NCBI GenBank assembly: GCA_003693705.1 | Contig: RBZT01000337.1 | Location: forward strand, 46,125-110,124 | Direction of reading: 5' to 3' | DNA from: Polymyxa betae | Taxonomy: Eukaryota; Endomyxa; Phytomyxea; Plasmodiophorida; Plasmodiophoridae | Length of the DNA stretch: 64,000 bases | Part shown: positions 36,018 to 46,790 of the stretch, one piece after another | How the letters are laid out: every line of letters begins with the position of its first letter | Position numbering within the stretch: position 1 is the stretch's first letter | Notes under the pieces: model-generated | The model's database searches: none | What the model was told of the DNA's origin: nothing | Seen by the model: only the letters and a program-made list of their open reading frames with translations | Translations under genes and position numbers: made by a program

Positions 36018-38127
36018 ATGTTGTCAATAGGCCCACTTGCTGGCCCGACTAAGACGCTGGTAGGCCAGGCTACTAGGGATAACGATAGTCCTCCTTCTGG
36101 GTATCAGCTTGATCTTCTTTGCAGTATGTCATTTTTGGTTTTTGCTAATTTCTTCGCTGAAAGTCTCTTTAGAAGCGTCTTTTTCGTCTCCTAGCGATTG
36201 TGATCAACTATTAGATGCCATTATTCGTCGCCTTGACTCGAGCTCAGCCAACGTGAAATGGAAAACGCTGCGGGTTATTGCATATTTATGTCAGCATGGA
36301 AATGCTGCTATTCGAAAAGAGTTTCAAAGGAAGATAGACCGTATCCGGGCTTGTACTGGATTCACAGGGCCTCAGCATCCTTTACGAGGTGATGCGCCTA
36401 ACGAGCGTGTCCGAATAGCTGCAAAAGAGGCATTATCAGCCTTGTTCTCTACTCCAGACCCTCAATCCAATCACTCGAACTCGAGATTAAGTAATCTCTC
36501 TGGAGGCGAATCATTCGATGTTCCATCAACGGAACGTGATGGTGTTCTAGGAACAGCATTGAAATCTGTTCTATCTACAGCTGCTAATTTAGTTTCAAAC
36601 GCGTCTTCAGCAACGGGCCAGATTTCCTCTTTGCGACCTTCTGGCGCTAATTACCAGATCACAGGTATTGGAAATCCAGCGTTCCAACGCTCAAATTCAC
36701 AGTCTTCTGTGCTGGATAAGATGAAGCAAGTGTTTGATCCAAGGTGGAAATCGCAGTCCATATCTCAGCCACCACAAAGCTATGCTGGTCTTCCGATGGG
36801 GGGTGGGCCCACTGCTCGTGGCGATTTTGATGTCAAACCTGCTATGTTAGAAGGAACCCCTCAAAGGCGTCGTGGACAGGTTGGCGGCAATTGGGCAGAT
36901 GCTGACACTGAAGCCCATATCTCACATTCTGCTACCAAACAAGGGCGTTTTCCAGAAAGGGTCTCGCCAGAGTATGAAACTCGTCATACCCAAGATGCTG
37001 ATGACGATTATGGCTCGTTAGAGAGCCGCTTAATCGAAGAGTTAACAACCCCTGGTGGTGTCACTGCTGCGCCTTCATCAGAGCAGTTATCGACATTGTT
37101 AAGTTCGATCGAATCCCTCGATCAAGCTCTAATTGCCGATTTATTAGCGCATAAGCTAGATAATTATCAAAGCTGGCAAACTCAAGCTAAAGCACTATCA
37201 GTAATTGAAGCTTTAGTGAAAAAGGACTGCATTGAGGTTGCTCAATATTTTTCTTGCTCGCCAGACAATATTATCAACTTGGCTAGCAGCAATCTTCGTG
37301 CCGTTCGCATCAAAGCCGACAAGGTTGGTTGCCTTTGGAAAGTACTTGTATTGCCGTTTGATAACCTTATATAGGTTTATGAAATGCTTGGATTGTCTAA
37401 AAGTTCGTCAGTATGCCGATCGCAAGAGTCGCCATCACAAGCTCCTGATCTACTGGATTTCCCAACTGATACTGGATCAAAAGTCGATGACCTGCTTGAT
37501 GTTAATATCATTAGGAATCAGAATGTTTCGAGCTCAGCAACGACTTCAGATCCTCTTGGTAACTTTCGAATTCATGGATCTGAAATCTAGTCTAATTTCT
37601 TTTTAGGATTTATGTTGCAGTCCAATGATAGCCATCATGTCAGTAAAACCTCATTTCCGTTTATTTCTAATGACTCCCATCACCTGGCTCCGGTGACAGG
37701 AGATCTGCCTTTTGTGGCTGATCAGGGGTATCTGCCTTTTGTGGCTGATCAGGGGTATCTGCCGATGTCGGACAGTAATGTTGATATCCCGGCTTCGTCG
37801 CCTCTTAATGCTGGTTTATTCCAGAGCTCTGATGCATCTTCCTTCCTACAAGGATCTGGTCAGGATACAGTGTTTAGAGTATCACAGCCAGAGTTGTTGA
37901 GGTCAGAAAGCGCTGTTACCTCTGCAAGCAGACCGGAGCACGTTCCTTTGCAACCTGGTTCTGCTTTTTCCTTCGTTTCACAACCCGTTTCTGAGAAAGC
38001 AATTTCTGATAAACCTCTGGACCCGTTTGCCAATGCGATCAAGACAGTTCGGAAGAATACTACGGCATCAAGAGATTCGTTTTCTTTTGTCCAAGATATA
38101 ATCAAGGATTCCACACATTCCAGATGA
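36018..38127 (+). CDS. Tepsin-like AP-4 accessory protein (ENTH domain)
   Basis: Introns at 36124-36172, about 37323-37374 and about 37560-37607 join four exons. The N-terminal ENTH-like domain shows ATRDNDSPPSGYQLDLLC, LLDAIIRRLDSSSANVKWKT, LRVIAYLCQHGN and RACTGFTGPQHPLRGDAPNE, which match tepsin rather than epsin. A second helical domain (LDQALIADLLAHKLDNYQSW, ALSVIEALVKKD) matches the tepsin VHS/ENTH-like part. The tail is disordered. It contains SAFSFV (37960-37977) and SFSFV, which resemble the S-[AV]-F-[SA]-F-L-N motif by which tepsin binds the AP-4 epsilon ear. A 27-bp direct repeat (37705-37758) duplicates LPFVADQGY. A role in AP-4 vesicle sorting at the trans-Golgi is inferred from family. 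Confidence 0.85.
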
Positions 38128-38158
38128 ACTAATTTATATAAATAGATATAAATTAAAA

Positions 38159-38974
38159 TTAAGAAGACTTCTGTTTGATGCTGGGCTGTTTGATTGTGGA
38201 TGCTGCATAAGCAACTGCAATTAATGCAGCGGCCAATTGAATTGTGAAAGTGGCAATGCAGAGATTGGTAAAGATGTTGACAGATGAACTGACAAAATGT
38301 AATCCCACAACGATTGCTAGATAATGTTTTGGACGATGATAGGTTTGAAAGGAAATTATCATTAGAGCAATCTGGAAAATTTCTTTCACGAGTGTACTCC
38401 AAGTCAGAAACACAAATGAAGAAATGAAAGGACATGATGGGGAATAAACAGTCCCTGGGCCCTGAAACGATCCAACAATGCTCCAAAATTGAGTTAGTGT
38501 TTGAATGACAGCGAATGACGTGCCGCCTAATCGAAGACATTCAGTTAATCTTAATAGAAAGCAATGTGTATAGGTACAGGTTATAGAGGCAACGAAGTCG
38601 TTGATTGGAAATAATGCAGCATTATATCCTGCTCTGGAAATTACTGGCTGAATCTGCTTATACATCCGGATAAGGAAGTATCGAGCAACCTCAATAGCAG
38701 CCACTGATAAAACTATGGAAACAGCAGAAAGTGGGACAATTTGAAACGGTATGGATACAATGGCCATGGCCAGCAGATACACAAAAGCGGCGCATGTTGC
38801 CAAAACTACAGCATCAGATGGATGATTAGTTTCCCAACGATAAAAAGTGAAGCACAAACCTAACAGTATCGGTCGAGGGAGGATCAGAACGAAGAAGAGC
38901 GATAATGGAAGTGAAGTTGTGATCAAGAGGGAGCCATAATAGAGCAACGATTGATTTGATGAAGTCATTTTCAT
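38159..38974 (-). CDS. APH1: APH-1-like gamma-secretase subunit
   Basis: The product is a single-exon, 271-residue polytopic membrane protein with about seven hydrophobic segments, the usual APH-1 count. The clearest blocks are IEVARYFLIRMYKQIQPVIS, SIVGSFQGPGTVYSPSCPF and PKHYLAIVVGLHFVSSSVNI, which follow the family order (R-Y pair, GPGTV loop, TM6 His). The GxxxGxxxG of TM4 is only partly kept (LGGTSFAVIQTL), and the TM5 His position appears to be Glu (LVKEIF). APH-1 stabilises the presenilin complex, which cleaves single-pass membrane proteins. The start at 38974 (MKMTSSNQSLLYYG) is just before TM1. Confidence 0.75.
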   Translation of the reverse strand: MKMTSSNQSLLYYGSLLITTSLPLSLFFVLILPRPILLGLCFTFYRWETNHPSDAVVLATCAAFVYLLAMAIVSIPFQIVPLSAVSIVLSVAAIEVARYFLIRMYKQIQPVISRAGYNAALFPINDFVASITCTYTHCFLLRLTECLRLGGTSFAVIQTLTQFWSIVGSFQGPGTVYSPSCPFISSFVFLTWSTLVKEIFQIALMIISFQTYHRPKHYLAIVVGLHFVSSSVNIFTNLCIATFTIQLAAALIAVAYAASTIKQPSIKQKSS

Positions 38975-39163
38975 AAGTGCGCTGTAATGTTACATTTCTG
39001 ATGCAGTTCTTTTCATACAAATAACGTGATAGGGGTGCAGGTTTAGAGAGATGAAATTGACATTTGTTTATGCACGGTTTTGAGCAGTATATGGGAACCC
39101 CAGAACCCAGAATCATCAACTGCCAGCCTTCATTCGACATCCTGCGTCCGATTCGCGTTTCTT

Positions 39164-41012
39164 CTAGAGATTCATCAGGGCACCGCCATCCTAAATGTCA
39201 CCATTAGACAAAATCAGATGCATTGTCGAAGTTACCAACCTGAATAGTCTTTTGCGATAGCTCCAAGGAAATCATGGCGTCAACCCGTCCCGATCTTGCC
39301 TTCTCGAACATGCTCTCAGCCTTCTCATGATCAGCTTTACAGCCGAACCCATGCTCGTACATGACACCGAGATTATGGATAGCAACTGCATTCATATGGG
39401 CGGCCGCCTTTTTCGACCATTTCATTGCTTTCTTATAGTTTACTTGTGTACCTTTCCCATTCATATACATAGCACCAACATTACTCTGAGCTAGTACATG
39501 ACCTTGTTTACCAGCTTGCTTAAACCAATGGAAAGCTTGTTTTGAATCAGGTTTGTCCATTCCTGTTCCAGACATAAACATTAGCCCGAGATGGAATTGT
39601 CCACTAATATATCCTTTTTCAGCACTCTGCCGATACCAATGTGATGCCTCTGCCAGTTCTGGAGCAGTTCTTCCTCGATGTCCTGTTGATAACAGAACCC
39701 CCAAATTGTTCATCGCAATAGCATGACCATTTTGAGCTGCTTCTCGATACCATTTGGTCGCTTCGCTCGTGTTTGCGTCAACTCCACCAGCACCAATATC
39801 ATACAAATATCCCAAACTGAACATGGCTTCAACAGATGCTTTTTTGACCCGTTTCAGCAGAAATTCGAATTGCTGTTTATCGATCTGCGTTCCTTGGCAA
39901 TGTCTCATGGCCTCGTCGATGTTGAATTCTTCAACCACTATGCTTTGTCGTCTTCTGGTTGCTGTCAGTCGACGGAATCGATCGATTATGCTTCCCCTCT
40001 TTCTGGGCAGATCGTCGAGCGTGACATCGTCGTCGTCACTTTTTGCTTCAACCAGCGACATTCTTTGCTGACGTTCTGCCTTGGTATCCAGATTAGTTTT
40101 CGGCAATGGGGCATTTTCGCTAATTGCTACAACTGGCGACCCATTCATTTCGTTCTGTAATTGAGACAACATCGACTTTCTGGGGATAGCAGCTGATACA
40201 GACGCCACTGATCCAACACCGATACGTTCAATTGGGTCAAGTTCAGGACGATCCATTGCATTGATTGAGTCCAGATCAGGTCGCTTGCATTGTTCAGCGT
40301 TTTCGACCATGGTTGGACGTCGCATCATGTTCAGAGACAGTGATGTTGGGCTTTTAGCTGGGTCTTCCCTCGATTTCTTTCTGGTCTTGATCTCACCAAT
40401 CAGCCTGTTGATCTGCTCGACAATATCCTGGTCGATCGTATTGCCTCCGATCAACAGTCGTCGCATGCTCAAATTCGATTGCAATGCTCTGATCATAGCA
40501 CGTCCACCATCAGATCCAATCTGGTTATTTCGTAGATCTAATGTTCTTAGTTGAATATCAGGGTTAACAAGCATATCAGCTAAAGCCATGGAGCCTCGAT
40601 CACCAGCTTCAACATTGGCAAGTAGTAAAGATTTCAGCTGCTTATAGCCAGTTAGCGCTTCCGCTAATGATTGTACAGCTGCTGGCCCCAATCTAGTATG
40701 GCTCAAATCAAGAGTATCGATTTGAATGTTTGCTTTAAGTAATTGATTCAGCGCCTTGATACCTTTGCCAGTAATCTGTTTGTTGGCAAGACGAAGTTCA
40801 TTAATTTCCAGAATGTCATTGTCTCCAACCGAACATATGATATAATTCACCAACGTTATCAGCGTAGTATCGTTGAATTGCTCAGCCGAGGTAATTCTTG
40901 ATATATTTTCAGTGACGCTTTCGCTGTCATTGATAGACATTGCAGGTGATTGGCTAGCATAGGATGAAGACTGAGCTACAGACTTCCGATGTCCAACGTG
41001 TGAAACACTCAT
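39164..41012 (-). CDS. LRR - SEL1-repeat fusion protein
   Basis: Residues about 60-215 are leucine-rich repeats of the RNI type (INELRLANKQITGKGIKAL, IDTLDLSHTRLGPAAVQSLA, RTLDLRNNQIGSDGGRAM). A charged linker follows with basic stretches (KRGSIIDRFRRLTATRRRQS). The C-terminal half is at least five SEL1 repeats, each with the A-x-x-x-LG-x-x-[YM] pattern (EAMFSLGYLYDIGAGGV, AIAMNNLGVLL, SGQFHLGLMFMSGTGM, AQSNVGAMYMNGKGT, VAIHNLGVMYEHGFG). The open frame itself ends at 39204. A 49-nt intron after KTIQ would instead give a short tail ending at 39164, and a different donor would run on into the APH1 region. Both repeat types are protein-interaction scaffolds; the role is unknown. Confidence 0.8.
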
Positions 41013-41164
41013 GGTTGTCGTTTGTGTTTAGCAACGCGTGCCTGATGTCATATCAACAGATATTATTAACGACGAATTAATTCGCTTTGCTCTTCAGATA
41101 TTAGTACCGAAAAACCGGATATTTTCGAACTTCTCAGACATGGTTTATTCGCGAAGGATAAGTT

Positions 41165-42264
41165 TCAATCAAGTGCAGCTGCACCAGAAATGATTTCAAT
41201 TAATTCGGTCGTGATGCGAGCCTGTCGGGAGCGATTGTACTCGATTTTCAGTGATTCAATCAGTTCACCAGCGTTCTTGGTTGAATTCTCCATTGCTGAC
41301 ATCTTCTGCGATTGCTCAGTAGTATTGTTCTCAAGCATGGCATGATAGAATGTCAGTGCAATGCTGAACTCGGCCAAATTCGTATATGTGACCGTCTCAT
41401 CGCCTTCACATTCATACGCCGCCAATGGACCGGTATTTGCCAAGCGTTTCTGCACCGATGGAACATCTTGTAGATTCGTGTCATATGCAATGGCAGATTT
41501 GAATCGGTTCGAAATCAATAAAGCTGAGTCGAATTTCTGCTGCAGGAATATGGATGCAACAGCCATAGCTTGTTCAAATGTCGGAACGACCTGCTTAGAA
41601 ATATCAACAAGAGCACTTGAGAATAGGTACCCATGCGAACGAGACAAGGCACTACGGCCACGTTCGCCCAAACACAGAATCGGAGGAGACCGCTCTTCGT
41701 TATCATGAACAAGACGGCGTGTGAGCCTCACCACACTGCTGTTAATACCTACATTTCATAATTGAATGAAAGTTTGATTAGATTTGAGTATGAGTCTACC
41801 TCCACAAAGACCCCGATCTGATGTCATCGGAACAAGCATTGTGACAGCATCAGGACTCATTTCTCGAGTGATGACATAATTCTTATCGCTGGCTCGTTTA
41901 GCAGCTTCCTCGGCTTCAGCTTTCTTATCCTCTTCTGATTTCCAGATATTGATGGCCGGAGCGCTAAACTTTCTACCGATCAGCAGCATATTCTGCACAC
42001 CTCTGAGCTTGGCAGCAGCAACCATTTTCGAAGCTTTGGTGATTTTTCTGATACTTTGAACAGAAGTGATTCGTTTTTTCACTGTTGATATACCAGGTCA
42101 AAAAATATTAATTATTATAAGGATCGATTTGCTTACACTCTTTCTCTGTGGCCATGAATCGGGCCTGGACCCGGGGGGCCCTAACCTACACCGAAACGAA
42201 ATTTAGAAGACAAAATAGGGCGGGGAAGTTCACAAACGAGATGAGGTCGAATTAGGATTAGCAT
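41165..42264 (-). CDS. ATPC: Mitochondrial F1 ATP synthase gamma subunit
   Basis: Exons run from 42264 to 41165, with introns near 42230-42189, 42143-42082 and 41802-41754. The predicted N-terminus MLILIRPHLVRAPRVQARFM is Arg-rich, as expected of a mitochondrial presequence. Family blocks are LKKRITSVQSIRKITKASKM, VAAAKLRGVQNM, MTSDRGLCGGINSSV (restored exactly by splicing) and, at the C-terminus, MSAMENSTKNAGELIESL and YNRSRQARITTELIEIISGA. Gamma is the rotor shaft of the F1 head that couples proton flow to ATP synthesis. The first coding exon is less certain than the rest; an internal Met just before ATEKE is an alternative. Confidence 0.93.
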
Positions 42265-42561
42265 GAATGGTGATGTCAGTTAAAAATCAGAAAGAACAAC
42301 AAATGATAGGATGCAGGTGCGGGTTCTCGTATGGGTGTTATATCAGTATGTTCTCGTCACTGCATTGGTCGCACATAACTCAAAGAAAATGCGTACGCAG
42401 ATAAAACTGCGAGCTCAACTTTCCTGGAATTCTGTTTAAAAGGTCTAATCGAGTCCGTGACGGATTTAGCAGTTTCCCTGGAGAATCATCTGATCTCCGG
42501 TAATCGAGGCTGATAATCACTCGATCCGTTTTCATCATTACGGATTATCCCATGATTTAAA

Positions 42562-44082
42562 ATGCAAACATTACGTTTGTTCATTGGAGGTCTACCTGCT
42601 GATATCGATCAGCAATGGATACAAACACGATTTCAAGCGATCTCAATTGATATTCCAGCACCGAAATATCAATCTGATCCCCGAAAATTTGCTTATGTTC
42701 AGGTTCCATCAAATCAAGTCCCTCTTCTGATTAAAAAGTTTCACAATTCGAGATTCAGAGGAAATCAGTTACGTGTTGAAATTGCTAAGCCTAGTTATTT
42801 GGATCGAATCTCCAACTCCAATTTGGAACCTGTCGAGCATGAACTTGAAAAAACAGAACCTGAAATAAATGTTCACGATAGGGCATTGCTGAAAATTCGG
42901 TCTGGACGTAAGCGGGCTCGGGAACAGCTGATTCATGATACTAATTCCAGACATATCAAGTTTACTGATAATCCTGATCTTTGTAAAAAGACCACTACTG
43001 AGAAGTCATGCAAATCTCCAACTCAGAAGCGAGGATACGAACCAACCAATGATGTTTCTGTTGGAGAAAGTCTGCCAGCCTCTATTATGCCAAATATCAA
43101 AGAATTCTGCTGGGGTTCTGTTGGAGAAATATCAACCAACAATGCCTCAGCTAAATCGTCAAATCTGGCTCAAATTTCGTTCTTGCTGTCGGAAAAGCAG
43201 TCGTCGGAATGTCTCATTGAGAATATACCCAATATCCTCCAAAAAGAAGATACTCCTAGACAATCATCGGGATCTAAGGATTCTGATTCAGACAGCAGCA
43301 ATGATTCAGAAGAAGATCAGCCGATAGAAAGCACAGGTAATGGCAATGCTGATGACGATGCGTCGTCGAATGAGGTCGAGGACAGCATTGATGATTTGAT
43401 CAAAACGGATGATGAAGGATGCAGCAGTTCAAGAAGATCTGATATCGTCGAATCTGACCAGAATAATTGCAATGATAATATGGTGCTGGAAGAGATTCGG
43501 GAATCGAACCAGTCCATGATGTCTGTTTTCAAATCAATGTTCGGTATCAAAGATGATTTAAAACCTAAACAGGACGTCATGGTCTGGAACCATGAACGAC
43601 GCTATGATCCCAACAATCAAGAATCTGTGAAGAAATTATCGAATGAAGTTATCATCGATGACGATGCTAAGGTTGATAAGATTGAGTTAGCTGATAACAA
43701 GGTCGAACTGGCATCTCAATGGACTTCTTTATGGTCGCGGAATGACTCCTCGAAGATATTGGCTCAGGGGGCTTCCTTCAGCTTATCACAACTGGACAAA
43801 GATTCAGACAGGTCTTCTGTTGAGCACCAGTTACAAAATGCTGTAGGCGAACTCGTTGATAAAGACGCCATCATAGTTTTAGAGCGTTTACGACCATCAT
43901 TTCTGGAACGATTCGCGCTGCGCTACAAAGAATCAGGAGAATGCTTCCTGTTTCGGCGTACATCCTCGACTGCTGAACTGATTGCTGCATGCAAAGATGC
44001 CAAGCACAAGCGAGTCCATGCCTATAAACGTCAGATCAAGGACCATCGTCAAGTGGAACAGACTCGTCGTACAAGGTCCTAA
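42562..44082 (+). CDS. RRM-containing nucleolar protein (NOL8-like)
   Basis: The product is a single-exon, 506-residue protein. Residues 4-75 form an RNA recognition motif: RNP2 is LRLFIGGL and RNP1 is RKFAYVQV, with the usual FRGNQLRVEIAKP ending. The middle is acidic and Ser/Asp-rich (DSDSDSSNDSEEDQ). The C-terminus has SMFGIKDDLKPKQDV, MVWNHERRYDPN and FLERFALRYKESGECFLFRR, followed by a basic end. An N-terminal RRM, an acidic centre and a Trp/Arg-rich tail resemble NOL8-type ribosome-biogenesis factors, but I could not align the tail from memory. The gene is divergent from ATP synthase gamma, 300 bp apart. Confidence 0.7.
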   Translation: MQTLRLFIGGLPADIDQQWIQTRFQAISIDIPAPKYQSDPRKFAYVQVPSNQVPLLIKKFHNSRFRGNQLRVEIAKPSYLDRISNSNLEPVEHELEKTEPEINVHDRALLKIRSGRKRAREQLIHDTNSRHIKFTDNPDLCKKTTTEKSCKSPTQKRGYEPTNDVSVGESLPASIMPNIKEFCWGSVGEISTNNASAKSSNLAQISFLLSEKQSSECLIENIPNILQKEDTPRQSSGSKDSDSDSSNDSEEDQPIESTGNGNADDDASSNEVEDSIDDLIKTDDEGCSSSRRSDIVESDQNNCNDNMVLEEIRESNQSMMSVFKSMFGIKDDLKPKQDVMVWNHERRYDPNNQESVKKLSNEVIIDDDAKVDKIELADNKVELASQWTSLWSRNDSSKILAQGASFSLSQLDKDSDRSSVEHQLQNAVGELVDKDAIIVLERLRPSFLERFALRYKESGECFLFRRTSSTAELIAACKDAKHKRVHAYKRQIKDHRQVEQTRRTRS

Positions 44083-44210
44083 AATCCGATCATCTTTGGT
44101 TGTAATAAATCGTTAAGTTATATTGTTAAAGATATTGGGTTGCTCTGAGACTGCAGTTAACAGGATAACGTCATGATCTAAGGTCGTACGCGACCAACGA
44201 CCTTAGATCC

Positions 44211-46405
44211 ATGTCGGGCTTGCTAAGCCGTCGCCAACCATCTCCTAACCAGCTCAGATATCGCCCATCATCGCCATCCAATTTTCGAGTCGTTATCCGT
44301 GTCCGACCATCGATCGAGAGTGTCCCTGGAAGAAATATTGTTCAGGTATCAGATCACCGAAATGTGACGATCTATGAATACCAGGATTGGTCGATTGGTG
44401 AACCTGTGTATAAACATCGGTTTACATTCGATGAGGTATTCGATCAAGACGCAACACAAGAACGAGTCTATCATGGGACTGCAGATCATGCAGTAAAATC
44501 CATTCTAGAAGGGTACAATGCATGTGTTATAGCTTATGGACAGACAGGTAAGATTACATGAGATGGCACAATATTAAGTGGGATAATGCATTGGATTAGG
44601 TACTGGGAAGACCTATTCCATGGAAGGGGAATTCCAGCATGATTTCCATCACGATAGAGGCATTATACCAAGAGCTGTTGCCGATATATTTAATATGACA
44701 AACGCTCAGCAAGGTTCTGATCTTGTTATTCGAGCAAGCTACTTGCAAATTTATAACGAGTCCGTATCCGATCTTCTGTCACCTGAGTCGATTTCGCTGC
44801 CAGTTCGCGAAGACAAGTCTCGTGGCGTGTTCGTCGAAGGACTATCGAGTTGGAAAGTGGAATCGCCCGAGCAGATCTATGAACTGATTCGTCGCGGTTC
44901 TCAATCACGAGCGACAGCCGCAACTCGAACGAATGCGATATCGTCTCGATCGCATGCCGTCTTTACAATAACAGTAGAGCGTCCTGGGTTTGATCAGGGT
45001 CAAGTCATAGGTGCAACGATGGACGCTGACTAAATGGATTTTCATTGTGACAATTAGTTGGCAAGTTGAATCTGGTGGATTTGGCAGGATCAGAGCGCAT
45101 TGGCGTTTCAGGTTCAACTGGGCAACGATTGCAAGAATCAAAGAAAATCAATCAGTCCTTATCTTCACTAGGAAATGTGATCTCTGCATTAACAAGTTCT
45201 CGACATCGACATCACATACCTTATCGCGTTAGTAATTTCAGTCTGAATCAGTAAAGGCTCTTATCATTTTCTGAAATGTAGAATTCGAAATTGACACGCT
45301 TATTGGAGGATTCATTAGGAGGAAACTGTCGAACTACGATGATTGCCTGTGTCTCATCATCTTCTGATTTCTTCAATGAGTCCTTATCGACACTTCAGTT
45401 TGCGAATCGGGCCAAGAACATCAAGAACAGCGCCCATATTAACGAAGACGTATCATCAATGACCCCCGAAGCAATGATACAAAGGTATGAAAGAGAATTG
45501 CAAAGGCTGAGAGAAGCGGTGTCTATTGGACAAGCAGAGCGAGCTCTTCTGGCGGAAGTGCAAGAAAGGAGATTTGCAGCGGAACGGGGCCATAAACAAG
45601 CCGTAAATTCGCTGGAACAGATGGGCAAAGCATTCAATCAACAGAAACAAGATAAGAGGCTATTAGAACAAAAGTTAGCAGAGCTATTGGGAGGATCTGG
45701 AGATGAGAACACGATTATGCAAGAAAAGATTGTGGCGACCATGAGTGACCAAAAAATGAAACGATATCAAGAACTGTTAGCCAAACAGAGAAACATGATG
45801 ATACAGCTTTCAAACCGAGTTCATGAAAAGGACGCCGAAGTAATCACTTATTGCAATCATCACTAACATTTGTTGACTGCAGTTCAGATATCTGACCTAA
45901 GATCTCAGCTTGAACGACAAAACAGTGGTCTAACTGATACAGACCGCGTAAATGACAGCGAGCCCGATAAGATGTTCGAGAGTGCTCAAAGTACATCTCC
46001 AACCGACGAACAGAATCAGTCGTTGAAGAAAAAAATTAGTGAGCTGGAGTTGAAAATAAAGCAAATGGAGATGGTGAAAGAACTATCACAACCTAACACA
46101 CCATCCGATTCAGAAAAAAGACTTCTGAAATCACGCCTAAACCACCACGTTAAGGTAATAACAAGTAAGACAACTCACGCTCTGCTGCTGATTCATAAAT
46201 ACAGGAAAGAAATGCCTTGCGAGTGATTCTGGAGAATAAGGTCGCCTATCTGATCGAACGTATAGAATCCGGAATCGACGAGGACAAAGCTGAGATTGGG
46301 CCTCGGACACGTCGCGAGATTCAGATCCTGAGACGCCTTGTTCGTGCATCGATTCAAGCCATTGAGCACTCGGATGAAATGAACGGCCTAAGAGAATTAG
46401 TTTAA
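44211..46405 (+). CDS. Kinesin with N-terminal motor domain
   Basis: Six exons are split by introns 44548-44599, 45011-45057, 45228-45281, 45840-45887 and about 46154-46204. The motor is complete: [11 protein letters not shown]-loop [14 protein letters not shown] (made by the first splice), switch [12 protein letters not shown], switch [48 protein letters not shown] and [13 protein letters not shown]. The rest is coiled coil ([28 protein letters not shown]). The C-terminus ends [15 protein letters not shown] with no cargo domain that I recognise, so the subfamily is left open. It should be an active plus-end-directed motor, in contrast to the decayed motor at 22993-24527. Confidence 0.93.
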
Positions 46406-46790
46406 CCAATTATATCATGAGTAATAAAGTCTGTATCATAACACCACTGTCAAATATTACACTGTTCAATTGTCACATTGTCTGAACTGATGCAGACCCT
46501 AACTCTCTGTTTAATTGAAAGAAATCAATCGATCTGTTATAGCTATTGGCAATGACAACGATAGTTGAGTTCATCAAGTGGTCCCGATCGTAAAGCTATG
46601 GCAGAGCCAGAGAGCAGATTGCATCCGTCTCAAAGCATGATTGACATTATCTGCAGCGGCTTGCTGGCCTACAGTAAAATTGTACTTAGTTTGACAAACG
46701 ATTCGGCTTATTTTGGGGTTTGCTGAGTCTATGGTCCAGATTACTCGTCGCTCTTTATGACCGAGAAGTGGCGTGCACTTTCGTCACGCC
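46406..46790. other. Intergenic, no supported gene
   Basis: About 385 bp lies between the kinesin and the ATG11-like gene, both on the plus strand. It is probably a 3' end and promoter. Nothing else stands out. Confidence 0.4.
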
